DNA of 63,059 nucleotides, taken from Opitutales bacterium (GTDB lineage Bacteria; Verrucomicrobiota; Verrucomicrobiia; Opitutales; Oceanipulchritudinaceae). Location: NCBI GenBank assembly GCA_020831485.1, contig JAFIGG010000011.1, positions 1 through 63,059 on the forward strand. The letters run 5' to 3'. How positions within the stretch are numbered: the stretch's first letter is position 1; the number at the start of each line of letters is the position of its first letter. Both the position numbers and the translations under genes were made by a program. Positions 1 to 7,771 of the stretch are shown here, one piece after another. Below the pieces are notes generated by a model. The model did no database searches, was not told the DNA's origin, and saw only the letters and a list, made by a program, of their open reading frames with translations.

Positions 1-256
1 TCGGCAAGCGGATGCCCGGCTAATTTTTTGACAGGATTGAGACGGATGACCGGGGAATTCTGTGGGTGGTGAGGCGGTCGGACTGTGGGGCTGTGGACGG
101 TGGGATTTGGTGGGCTGTGTATTCAGCCCGGGCAGTGGTATTAGTGCTTATTAGTGATAATTAGTGGTTTAAAACCTAGAAATACCGGGATCAGCCACCG
201 AGACAGCATCCCCGTAGGCGCGCTCGTCCCGAGGGCGCATGGGCATCGGACTTTCA
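1..256. other. Gene-poor left edge with hairpin repeat DNA
   Basis: No convincing gene is visible. The first 23 bases could be the 3' end of an upstream reading frame (…G-K-R-M-P-G-stop), but too little is present to say. The rest is GT-rich intergenic sequence of the TGTGG/TGGG type that recurs elsewhere in the window, followed by the left arm of an inverted repeat (141-174). A GC-rich motif, CCCCGTAGGCGCGCTCG (about 208-238), has relatives at 3222-3252 and 27602-27629. Confidence 0.5.
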
Positions 257-311
257 AGGTCTGCTTTGGACCCTGTTTTTAAACCACTAATAAACGCGAA
301 TTAACACTAAT
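141..311. repeat. Inverted-repeat element with TTAGTG/CACTAA arms
   Basis: The left arm (141-174) contains TTAGTGATAATTAGTGGTTT. The right arm (276-311) contains AAACCACTAATAAACGCGAA followed by TTAACACTAAT, which is its approximate reverse complement. The roughly 100 bp between the arms hold a GC-rich, partly self-complementary segment. This looks like a small MITE- or REP-like element with no coding capacity. The right arm is repeated at 2196-2231 inside the second copy of the long direct repeat, without a left arm there. The classification is inferred from arm complementarity only. Confidence 0.5.
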
Positions 312-557
312 TTTTGGGAAACGGGGATGTTGAGGTGTAATCAAGATCAAGAGGGAGGATTTCCGGCATCCCTATTCTTGATCTTGGTTCTTAATCTTGA
401 TCTTGATCCCCCGATGTGATTGCTCCCGGGGTGTTGAGGATTGTTAGGCTGTCAGGTTGCAGGGCTGTGGATTGTCCCTTAAAGCGAATCTGTTTTGCTC
501 GCCGACTGTTACCTATGTCCTGAACCTTTTTTTGCTGGGAACATTCGGAAGTGGATG
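257..557. repeat. About 300-bp direct repeat, copy 1, left of the ATPase gene
   Basis: This segment is nearly identical to 2177-2494, and the two copies bracket the DUF4143 ATPase gene at 818-2047. Shared landmarks in the same order are CTTTGGACCCTG, AAACCACTAATAAA, GGGGATGTTGAGGTG, a palindromic block of ATCAAGATCAAGA against TCTTGATCTTGAT, GATTGCTCCCGGG, GTTGAGGATTGTT and TGTTACCTATGTCCTGAACC. Short open frames inside are not conserved between copies as proteins and are not believed. The unit may be a duplicated intergenic repeat, or the ends of a composite insertion carrying the ATPase. Confidence 0.8.
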
Positions 558-570
558 CCAGTGCGGATCA

Positions 571-606
571 AACGAACCACTGTCGTTGGTTCGCTACGGC
601 CTTCAC
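571..606 (+). repeat. Short dispersed hairpin repeat, copy 1 of 3
   Basis: This is a 35-36 bp unit containing AACGAACCAC, TCGTTGGTTCGCTACGGC and a final TTCAC. CGAACCA and TGGTTCG form a 7-bp stem around a 7-nt loop. Near-identical copies lie at 7656-7690 and 27801-27835, all intergenic and in the same orientation. This copy differs by one loop base and one extra T. It is a REP-like element; no function can be read from the sequence. Confidence 0.75.
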
Positions 607-773
607 AATCTAAGATCTCCCCCTTGCTCTCGCCCTCGAAAAAGCCGGACCAAAGCGGTGATCTGCAGGATTTCGTGTTTTTGGGATTTAGCTGTTTTAA
701 TTAAAGTCACCGGTGCGCTGGAATCGATTGGGAGAGCGAGGGCGAGAGGGATCCGTTTCTGTTCTTTCAAAAC

Positions 774-819
774 ATAAAGTTGACTTTATTATTGCAGGGA
801 TAATATAAAGTTCACTTAT
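774..819 (+). promoter_or_regulatory. Twin palindromes and promoter-like elements at the ATPase start
   Basis: ATAAAGTTGACTTTAT (774-789) is a perfect palindrome with a 2-nt centre. A second, slightly imperfect version, ATAAAGTTCACTTAT, covers 805-819 and overlaps the ATG at 818. The two start points are 31 bp apart, about three helical turns. TTGACT (780-785) inside the first palindrome could serve as a -35 box, with TAATAT (801-806) or TATAAA (804-809) as a weak -10. The layout suggests an operator pair controlling the ATPase gene. The regulator is unknown. Confidence 0.5.
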
Positions 820-2047
820 GGAAATAGCTCGTTACCTGGCGGATGGTTTGGCGGAAAAACTGGCTTACCCCTACGTTCATATCCTCTTTGGGGCGAGGCA
901 GACGGGGAAGACCACCTTATTGATGGACTTACTCCATCCTGATTTGAGCTACAATCTGGCAGATCCCGAAGAACGCGGGCGTCTATTGGCCCAGCCAGGA
1001 CTTTTTCGGCGGGAGTGCGAAGCGCTTGATGTAAAGGACCGACCGGCTACCGTCTTTGTGGACGAGGCACAACTGGTGCCGACCATCTTTGATGCCATTC
1101 AAGTGCTTTACGATCGTCAGCCAAAGCGCTTTCGCTTTGTGCTTTGCGGTAGTTCGGCACGCAAACTTAGGGAGTCCGGGGCGAACCTCTTGCCCGGTCG
1201 TAGCCTATTGCACCGCCTGTATCCGCTGATGCTGGCCGAACGTCCCGGGACGGCAGAATTCCGACCCAAAATAGCAATAATTGACACCGCTTCCTTTAGG
1301 TCCTCGCTTGAGGAATGTGACGATCTGCTTGATCGCCTGGCTTACGGGGACTTGCCGGGCGTTTTGCGGGCCCCTGACGCAATACGTGAATCCCTACTGA
1401 GATCCTATGCCACCATTTATCTTGAAGAGGAAATCCGCCGTGAGGGCTACGTCAAAGACTGGGGCGCCTTCCTGAATTTTCTGAAACTCGCCGCCATGGA
1501 GTCGGGGCAGTCGCTCAATTACGCGAAGATAGCACGTGAGACAGGTTTGAGCCAGCCAACGGTCAAATCGCATTATCAGCTGCTGGAGGATATGTTCGTC
1601 GGGTTTCGGATTCCGGCATTCACCCAGAGTCCACGAAAAAACCTCCTGGGGCACGCCCGCTTCTGCTTTTTCGACCTCGGAGTGCGGCATGCGGCGGCGG
1701 GGCTCCGCCCTTGTCAGGACACGGTGCGGGCGGATCCCGGCCGCTGCTTCGAGCAATGGGTCGGACTGGAACTTCATCGACGCCTGGGCTACGCTGACGA
1801 GGGAACCCTCACTTACTACCGAACGCGCGACGGCATGGAGATCGATTACATTGTTGAAACCGGAGGCCGATTCACCCCGATCGAAGTCAAGTGGACCGAG
1901 AACCCAAGCGTTAAAGACGCTCGGCACCTGCAGACTTTTCTCACCGAGCACGCGGATCAAGCATCCGCTGGCTACGTGGTTTGCCGCTGCGCCCGCCCCG
2001 CCAAGCTTACCGATCAGGTCACGGCCATTCCATGGTGGATGCTTTGA
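818..2047 (+). CDS. AAA-type ATPase with DUF4143 C-terminal domain
   Basis: This 409-residue protein belongs to the accessory ATP-binding family that pairs an AAA_14-type P-loop domain with a DUF4143 domain. The Walker A motif GARQTGKT is at residues 25-32 and Walker B TVFVDEAQ at 78-85, with a sensor-like FVLCGSSA at about 107-114. A winged-helix-like stretch follows (around LSQPTVKSHYQLLED). The C-terminal part carries EIDY (341-344) and EVK (356-358), spaced like the D…ExK core of PD-(D/E)XK nucleases. The length is normal for the family. The cellular role is not established; members are common in mobile DNA. Twin palindromes lie directly upstream, and about 300-bp direct repeats flank the gene, consistent with acquisition as a cassette. 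The ATG at 818 overlaps the second palindrome. Confidence 0.85.
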   Translation: MEIARYLADGLAEKLAYPYVHILFGARQTGKTTLLMDLLHPDLSYNLADPEERGRLLAQPGLFRRECEALDVKDRPATVFVDEAQLVPTIFDAIQVLYDRQPKRFRFVLCGSSARKLRESGANLLPGRSLLHRLYPLMLAERPGTAEFRPKIAIIDTASFRSSLEECDDLLDRLAYGDLPGVLRAPDAIRESLLRSYATIYLEEEIRREGYVKDWGAFLNFLKLAAMESGQSLNYAKIARETGLSQPTVKSHYQLLEDMFVGFRIPAFTQSPRKNLLGHARFCFFDLGVRHAAAGLRPCQDTVRADPGRCFEQWVGLELHRRLGYADEGTLTYYRTRDGMEIDYIVETGGRFTPIEVKWTENPSVKDARHLQTFLTEHADQASAGYVVCRCARPAKLTDQVTAIPWWML

Positions 2048-2176
2048 GGCGTTACGAATTTAGAATCACGAATTGATCATTGAAATTGGCCATTGGATAT
2101 TCCCGAATTTTCGGCGATAGCGTGCTAATTGACCGCTACGCAGCTTTTCAGTTTGCCGGAATAAAACAAACCAGAA
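2048..2176. other. Spacer between ATPase gene and repeat copy 2
   Basis: The sequence is AT-rich with no reading frame of note and no obvious T-tailed terminator. It leads directly into the second long direct repeat. From the ATPase stop to the next gene (2609) there are about 560 bases, most of which is repeat. Confidence 0.5.
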
Positions 2177-2494
2177 AGGTCAGCTTTGGACCCTGATTTT
2201 AAACCACTAATAAAGGCGAATTAACACTAATTTTTGGGAACGGGGATGTTGAGGTGTAATCAAGATCAAGACCCAAGAAAAAGATCAAGAGGGAGGATTT
2301 CTGGCATCACCATTCTTGATCTTGGTTCTTAATCTTGATCTTGATCCCCGGTGTGATTGCTCCCGGGATGTTGAGGATTGTTGGGCTGTCAGGCTGCAGG
2401 GCTGTGGGTTGTCCCTTAAGGCGAATCTGTTTTGCTCGGAGACTGTTACCTATGTCCTGAACCTTTTTTGCTGGAGCATTCGGAACCGGATGGA
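2177..2494. repeat. About 300-bp direct repeat, copy 2, right of the ATPase gene
   Basis: This is the second copy of the unit at 257-557, in the same orientation. It differs by scattered substitutions and by an insertion of about 20 bp (around ACCCAAGAAAAAGATCAAG, 2269-2290) that extends the ATCAAGATCAAGA palindromic block. The right arm of the 141-311 inverted repeat is present (2196-2231), but its left arm is not. After 2494 the copies diverge. The remaining 115 bp to the next gene are AT-rich and carry the likely promoter of the toxin-antitoxin pair. Confidence 0.8.
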
Positions 2495-2608
2495 AATTCA
2501 CACTCTCGGGAATACCCCAACTAAGAACTGACCAACCACGACCTTCCTGCTCAACCCGTTTGGCCCTCTTTTCTTTACTTTGCGAAAAAGTATTACATTA
2601 TTACCAGT

Positions 2609-2842
2609 ATGAAAACACTAACTTCCCGCATTACGTCAAAGGGTCAGGCGACGATTCCGGTGGAAATACGACGGAAGCTGAAAGTTGCTGCAGGAGACCG
2701 GATTGCGTTCAGGGTCTTTGAGGATCATGTCGAGATTGCGCCGGCAACATCGATTGACCTGCAGTTTGCCCAGATGCTGGAACCCACGCTGGCCAGTGAG
2801 TGGTTGACGGAAGAGGACGAGGCCGCTTATGGCAACTTATGA
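2609..2842 (+). CDS. AbrB/SpoVT-type antitoxin
   Basis: This 77-residue protein has an N-terminal AbrB/MazE-like swapped-hairpin DNA-binding domain: T-S-R-I-T-S-K-G-Q-A-T-I-P-V-E-I-R (residues 4-20) is the family signature. The short acidic C-terminus (TEEDEAAY) would be the toxin-binding tail. It overlaps the downstream MazF-like gene by 14 bases, the usual antitoxin-first arrangement. Upstream, TTTACT…GTATTACATTATTAC (about 2576-2607) is AT-rich and partly palindromic, so it could hold the promoter and autoregulatory site. The gene is probably intact; only the exact partner specificity is unknown. Confidence 0.85.
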   Translation: MKTLTSRITSKGQATIPVEIRRKLKVAAGDRIAFRVFEDHVEIAPATSIDLQFAQMLEPTLASEWLTEEDEAAYGNL

Positions 2843-3173
2843 TGCTTTTGATGTCGTCGTTGTTCCATTCCCTTTTACGGATAGAACCAGCACCAAACGG
2901 CGACCGGCACTCGTTCTTTCGGTAGAGGACTTTCACCGGAAAACAGGTCACTTGGTTTTGGCGATGATCACCAGCGCAGCGCATTCTTCCTGGGCGAACG
3001 ATGTCGTCCTGCAGGAATGGAAGCGGATAGGCCTGCCACACGCTTCCATTGTGCGTTCGAAGCTGTTTACTTTGGATGAAAGATTGGTTTTGAGGCGGGT
3101 TGGAGCACTGGAGCCAGTGGACCGGGAGCAGGTCATCGATGCTCTTCAAAAATGTTTGTATAGCTTTCGTTAG
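2829..3173 (+). CDS. MazF/PemK-type mRNA interferase toxin
   Basis: This 114-residue protein starts with the PemK/MazF pattern G/A-D-x-V-x-V-P-F-P-F-T-D (here FDVVVVPFPFTDR), followed by K-R-R-P-A-L-V-L. These residues build the SH3-like barrel and active-site loop of this endoribonuclease family. A basic-aromatic surface (HASIVRSKLFTLDE) follows, as in MazF. The length is typical. It is translated from an ATG lying inside the end of the antitoxin gene, so the two are coupled. The expected role is growth inhibition by mRNA cleavage when the antitoxin is degraded. No truncation is visible. Confidence 0.85.
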   Translation: MATYDAFDVVVVPFPFTDRTSTKRRPALVLSVEDFHRKTGHLVLAMITSAAHSSWANDVVLQEWKRIGLPHASIVRSKLFTLDERLVLRRVGALEPVDREQVIDALQKCLYSFR

Positions 3174-3221
3174 CGAAAAGAGAATCGAAGGGGTCAGTGG
3201 ACAGGACTAACAGGATCTACA
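3174..3221. other. Spacer after the MazF-type toxin
   Basis: Short GA-rich sequence without a terminator hairpin. The dispersed GC-rich motif follows at 3222-3252, then about 50 bp leading to the giant secreted protein gene, with no recognisable promoter. Confidence 0.4.
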
Positions 3222-3252
3222 GCATACCCGTAGGCGCGCTCGCCCTGGGGAT
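3222..3252 (+). repeat. Dispersed GC-rich motif CCCGTAGGCGCGCTCG
   Basis: CAGCATACCCGTAGGCGCGC followed by TCGCCCTGGGG closely matches 206-238 and more loosely 27602-27629 (TCCGTAGCCGCGATCGTCCCG). All three lie between genes next to other repeats. Another GC-rich phrase, GGAGCGTGGACGCC(C)TCGTC, occurs at about 35839-35863 and 43500-43521. These look like degenerate members of intergenic repeat families; no coding potential is seen. Confidence 0.55.
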
Positions 3253-3305
3253 GGCAGGTTCATTCATTGCTTGAGCTTGCTGAGGGGGTCTGCTAGCAGT
3301 GTAGA

Positions 3306-6300
3306 ATGCCCAATTTTTACTTAAAAGGCCTCAAGATATGGTCGCTGTTTGTTCTTTTTACCTCTGTTTCTTTTGTTTTTGGGCAAGAGCATTCAGTAAT
3401 CACTCGCATTGATTCCAGCCTGACTCGGTTGGATTTGAACACCATTGCCTATGGAAATGATCGTTTTGTTGCTGCCGGCGCCTCCGGGATAGTGGTTCAT
3501 TCGGCCGATGGTCTGGAGTGGGAGCGCAGTCGAGGCCCGGCGGTCTTGTCCAGCATTGTCTATGCTGAACCCTATTTTCTGGCAGTGGGCGAGGATCGTG
3601 CACTACACCGTTCGAGCGATGGAGTGGAGTGGGAGAAGATCCGGGACTTCACCACAACCAATGTCCAGATTGGTGGGCGCAAGGGTTTGTATCTGATGCG
3701 ATCCAGTGAGGGAGTGGAAATGTCCACGGATCTGGAATCCTGGGAACCAGTTGAGGCGCTGCAAGGGGTCGGTCGCATTGCGGTTCAGGATCAGGCTTTG
3801 TGGGTTAATGGGCGGACGACTGCATTCGGAGATTTCGAGATACTCCGGTCCGAGGATGGGCTGAGTTGGACGGTGATAACATCTATTGGGTCCGGGACCA
3901 GATTGCTTGGTAATTCGGACTCACGCATCGTTGTTGAACGGCAGGGAGAAGTCTTTGCCTCCACAGACAGTGAGGACTGGCAGCGTATTGGTGATCTGAA
4001 TATCGGGAGCAGGTTTCTGAGCTTTGCTCCCCTTGCCGACGACGGTTTCATCCTTTTCGACGAGCACAATCGTTTTGTAAACTATGGAGACGATGACCTT
4101 ATGTACTTCGATTCCCCGGTTGGTGATTTGACCAATTCGTTTTGGGTTCCAAACGATTTTGCATTCGGTTCGGGCAAGATTGTAGCGATTGGCGACGCAG
4201 GGTATATTGCTGCACGGGAGCCGGGTGAAGAATGGCTGGAAGTGAATACCGCTGTACCAAATTCCCTGAATATACTGATCCCGGTTGGGAACAATTGGCT
4301 GCTGACTGGACACGGAGCTCCTGTCGCGCTGCATTCGCCGGACGGTGTGAACTGGTCGGACATAATGCTCCCGGATCTTGGCAATCGCGGTCAATTTGCT
4401 GTTCGCGCAGCAGAGTCGTATGCGGTGCTCTTTGTTGCCTCGGACCACCGGCACGGTTCAGAATTTTTTCATAGTGAAAACGGAGTCGACTGGGAGCCTG
4501 TGCAGGCGGTCGATGTGAATGTTCCCTTGAGTTACTCCATGTGGGGAGATCGTTTCGCAGTTGAGGCAAGGGACGGAACCTTTCATGCCACCGACGACGG
4601 ACGGGTGTGGACGCCCGTCACAGGGCCTGCTGAGAGTCCGAATGGGGAGCTTGTCGTGGGCCCGAGAGGACTTTATTGGCTGGACGCTGGAGCTGGCTAT
4701 TGGCATCTGGAATCTGGAAGTGATTTTGCGGATGCGGAGTGGGTGTCGGTTCCGGGGCTTGAGGCCCTGTATCCCGGAGATGAAGTTGTTTTGGCGCAGT
4801 CTAGTCAGGGTGGATTGCGCATCGATGAGGCGGGCAATTTGCATCCCGCGTCGGTTGAATTAGGCATTGAGGTCGATATTGTGTGGGCGGATGGCTATTT
4901 CTGGCGCCTAGTGAACGGTATACAGCTGAGTCGCTCTACAAATGGCTCCGGTTGGGCCTCTGTCTACAGGGCAGATTCGGAGTTGCCACCTCACCTTGCC
5001 GGCAGTCTGAGTATAAGCGGGACTTCAATGATATACCGCGAGTCGCTGTATACGTCGGGAGACTTCCGTTTCTGGAGTAGCTCCAAGGCTCCAAGCCCCG
5101 CGACCACTGTCGGCTTGAATCAGCCCAGAGATCTGGTTGAGGCGGTTGTCGGTGACGTCGTCGCCGTGGAATTGTCTGTCGATGGTGATGCGTCGACTAT
5201 TGCAAAAGCTGAGCTTTGGCTGGGAGACTCATTGTATGAAGCGACGGATAGCCTGCCGTTGCGCTGGGAACTGAATCTGGAGTCTGCCGGAGGCTATGAG
5301 TTCCGCACCCGAGTTCAATACAGCGATGGGCGGATCCAGGTAATCCGGGACAGGGTACAATTATTTATGCAACTAAGGTCGGGCCGGGAGCTTTCGGATA
5401 AAACCCCGGAGGACGTTGTTGCCGAGGCGGTGTTTCAGAACCGGTTGTATTTTGCGACCGATGAAGATGGCACATACGGAACCTATTGGATGACATTGGA
5501 TGGATACCATTGGCAAAAGCGGACGATCCCTTTCCTCTCCACAATCACGGACTTTGTTGTCACAGAAGATCGCATTATTGCCCAAGGCTCACCCTATCAC
5601 TATGCCGTATCCAAAGATGGCGCCAGATGGGAGCGGTTGGCTGTCCCAGACGGGCGGATGTTTTCCGATGGGAAACTTTTCTGGCTCAGGAGTCGTGCGG
5701 AGTGGTCTATGGACGGACGGCGATGGTTCGCCACTGGTTTGGAAGGACGGATTGAATCCGTCGCTTATGGGCATGGTCGACACTACCTCGAAACCACAAC
5801 TGGCAATTGGAGTTCCGACGACCTCATTAACTGGGAGGTCGAGACGAACTCCGGTCGCTACCAAACAATTGACGATAAGGTTTATTTCTTTGCAGACGGA
5901 CCGAACAGGCTGGTCTACAGGCTGGACGAATTGGGAGCTTGGGAGCAGGTCGCCGAGCAGGTCGATCAAAACAGGGATTACGCGTTTGTCGATGGCAGTT
6001 ATTACCGCTTGGGCAATCAATCTCAAATTGGCTATTCATTCGATACCATGGATGACCTATCCAAAGCAGGCGCCGACCTCGAGGGTAGTCTGCAATCCAT
6101 AGTTGAGTTTAATGGAGTTATCTGGATGCGTTTCGCGGCATGGTCTATGACCCCGATTCCTCTTGGTTCTCCGGGCTCAATTCAACAAATGCCTGAGTTG
6201 GTTACCGGGCATTCGGGCGCAGAGTGGTCTGTGGGGGAAGAAGAATTCATCAATGTTGAGTTGCAGGTGCCGAACGGAAATGATGCCTACATTCGATGGT

Positions 6301-7646
6301 TTAAAAATGGAGAAGAGGTGACGGATTCCGTTGGCACTGATTTGGCGCAGAGTTGGCCGGCAGAGGAATGGGGGGCGTATGAGATCCATGCTGAATGGAG
6401 TGCGGACGGAGAAGACTGGCTGCAAAGTAATGTGCTGACTTTTCATGTGGGTCTTGAGCGTGAAACAGGTGTGCTCGATGGTCCCCGCTTTTATCGGGAT
6501 GATTTTTTCCCTTTGTCAGATCGGGTATTGGTGCATGTCGGGGACGATCACATCTTTACCATGGATGGACTTAACTGGTTCTATCTGGATCCGGACGAAG
6601 TCATCTACGACAGGGAAGTTCAATCAATCTTCTCCAACCGTTACGGCACGATAGCGCGGGTGGAGGATGATCTGATCATTTCACCTGATCACCTGTTTTG
6701 GTATTCCCTGAATCACTGGTTCCAGGGGGATCGATACACAATCGTTCCCACCGAGGGCAGCACATTTCTGATTCACGATTTGAACACGGGGGATCTCAGC
6801 TATTTTGACGTAATCACTCTTGAGTCCGGGGTGTTGGAGATTCCTTGGGAGGGTGCCACCCTGCATTACGGACAGCGTCTGGATGATGGCCGATGGTTTT
6901 TTCAAGCCGATTCTCTTCTGTATGTTCAGGACGAAGAGGGATCCTGGGGTCCTGTGACTACCGGCAGCGTAATGCCTTTGCAGGTTGCAGGTGGACGATT
7001 CTGGGCAACTGACAACTATCGAAATATTATGTGGGTGTCAAAGAACTTGAAGGACTGGGAGCCTTTGATACCGCCTGTTGGAAATCAACGGATACACGGT
7101 TACTATTATTTTGAGGGTATTCATTACCTCCTGACTGGAAGTCCGGTACGGACGAATACCATCTTCAATAGCCGGGATGGAAAGCGCTGGGTGCAAGCTG
7201 GATCTGTCCAATATAGTGATCCTCGGCTTTTTGAAATCAACGGGACGCTCATGCTGTACCAGTATTCTCGATCCGTTCAGTTAACCTGGATCAATTCGCC
7301 ACCGGAGCCTTTGGCCGACGAAGAACTGGATCTGCGGCTGTTTTTCTTCCCCCTGATCAAGGGTGATTCATTTGCTTTGGTCGACCCCTATGGTCAGTTT
7401 GGCCCGTTTATCGGGACGGATGCTGGATGGGTCTGGAGCCCGGTCTTAGGTTGGCTCTGGCCGGGCGATTTCGGTTATCCTTTTTATCTGTTTTGGAGCG
7501 AACGCCATGACGGATGGTTGATCACCGACCACGCAAATTCAGATTACTGGTATTCCTTTAGGCACCAGACATGGGGCTACTTGTATCCGGACGGCACAAA
7601 CGACCCGTGGAGATCGATGCCCAGTCAGCTGTTGCCGTTGGAATGA
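3306..7646 (+). CDS. Giant secreted propeller-like protein with aromatic C-terminal domain
   Basis: This is a 1446-residue protein with an N-terminal signal peptide (hydrophobic LFVLFTSVSFVFG, cleavage near residue 26). The body is built from many irregular repeats of the type S-x-D-G-x-x-W (HSADGLEWER, HRSSDGVEWEK, LRSEDGLSWT, YAVSKDGARWER), which resemble the Asp-box/BNR motifs of sialidase-type beta-propellers. One or two Ig-like stretches appear in the middle (around residues 600-690 and 980-1050). The last 90 residues are very rich in Trp, Tyr and Phe (GWVWSPVLGWLWPGDFGYPF) and resemble a segment of the 37296-40340 protein. It sits alone between repeat-rich spacers. It is probably exported or surface-attached; substrate unknown. 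The start ATG at 3306 gives a good signal peptide. Confidence 0.7.
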   Translation: MPNFYLKGLKIWSLFVLFTSVSFVFGQEHSVITRIDSSLTRLDLNTIAYGNDRFVAAGASGIVVHSADGLEWERSRGPAVLSSIVYAEPYFLAVGEDRALHRSSDGVEWEKIRDFTTTNVQIGGRKGLYLMRSSEGVEMSTDLESWEPVEALQGVGRIAVQDQALWVNGRTTAFGDFEILRSEDGLSWTVITSIGSGTRLLGNSDSRIVVERQGEVFASTDSEDWQRIGDLNIGSRFLSFAPLADDGFILFDEHNRFVNYGDDDLMYFDSPVGDLTNSFWVPNDFAFGSGKIVAIGDAGYIAAREPGEEWLEVNTAVPNSLNILIPVGNNWLLTGHGAPVALHSPDGVNWSDIMLPDLGNRGQFAVRAAESYAVLFVASDHRHGSEFFHSENGVDWEPVQAVDVNVPLSYSMWGDRFAVEARDGTFHATDDGRVWTPVTGPAESPNGELVVGPRGLYWLDAGAGYWHLESGSDFADAEWVSVPGLEALYPGDEVVLAQSSQGGLRIDEAGNLHPASVELGIEVDIVWADGYFWRLVNGIQLSRSTNGSGWASVYRADSELPPHLAGSLSISGTSMIYRESLYTSGDFRFWSSSKAPSPATTVGLNQPRDLVEAVVGDVVAVELSVDGDASTIAKAELWLGDSLYEATDSLPLRWELNLESAGGYEFRTRVQYSDGRIQVIRDRVQLFMQLRSGRELSDKTPEDVVAEAVFQNRLYFATDEDGTYGTYWMTLDGYHWQKRTIPFLSTITDFVVTEDRIIAQGSPYHYAVSKDGARWERLAVPDGRMFSDGKLFWLRSRAEWSMDGRRWFATGLEGRIESVAYGHGRHYLETTTGNWSSDDLINWEVETNSGRYQTIDDKVYFFADGPNRLVYRLDELGAWEQVAEQVDQNRDYAFVDGSYYRLGNQSQIGYSFDTMDDLSKAGADLEGSLQSIVEFNGVIWMRFAAWSMTPIPLGSPGSIQQMPELVTGHSGAEWSVGEEEFINVELQVPNGNDAYIRWFKNGEEVTDSVGTDLAQSWPAEEWGAYEIHAEWSADGEDWLQSNVLTFHVGLERETGVLDGPRFYRDDFFPLSDRVLVHVGDDHIFTMDGLNWFYLDPDEVIYDREVQSIFSNRYGTIARVEDDLIISPDHLFWYSLNHWFQGDRYTIVPTEGSTFLIHDLNTGDLSYFDVITLESGVLEIPWEGATLHYGQRLDDGRWFFQADSLLYVQDEEGSWGPVTTGSVMPLQVAGGRFWATDNYRNIMWVSKNLKDWEPLIPPVGNQRIHGYYYFEGIHYLLTGSPVRTNTIFNSRDGKRWVQAGSVQYSDPRLFEINGTLMLYQYSRSVQLTWINSPPEPLADEELDLRLFFFPLIKGDSFALVDPYGQFGPFIGTDAGWVWSPVLGWLWPGDFGYPFYLFWSERHDGWLITDHANSDYWYSFRHQTWGYLYPDGTNDPWRSMPSQLLPLE

Positions 7647-7655
7647 GATAGCTCA

Positions 7656-7690
7656 AACGAACCACTATCGTTGGTTCGCTACGGCCTCAC
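7656..7690 (+). repeat. Short dispersed hairpin repeat, copy 2 of 3
   Basis: This copy is identical to the 27801-27835 copy over AACGAACCACTATCGTTGGT and the following TCGCTACGGCCTCAC. It starts 10 bp after the stop codon of the giant secreted protein. The 7-bp stem CGAACCA/TGGTTCG lacks a T-run, so it is not a standard intrinsic terminator. It may still act as an mRNA 3'-end hairpin. Confidence 0.75.
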
Positions 7691-7771
7691 ACTCCCTTTA
7701 TACTACCTGGATACCCGGCAATTTGACGGTCATTCTTCTTTTAGGTAGAGTTTGGGGGTTTCCTCTTCAGT

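Noticed and set aside
457-777. Open frames of 70-106 codons inside and after the first long direct repeat
   Set aside because: They are carried by repeat sequence, change frame between the two repeat copies and show no protein-like conservation.
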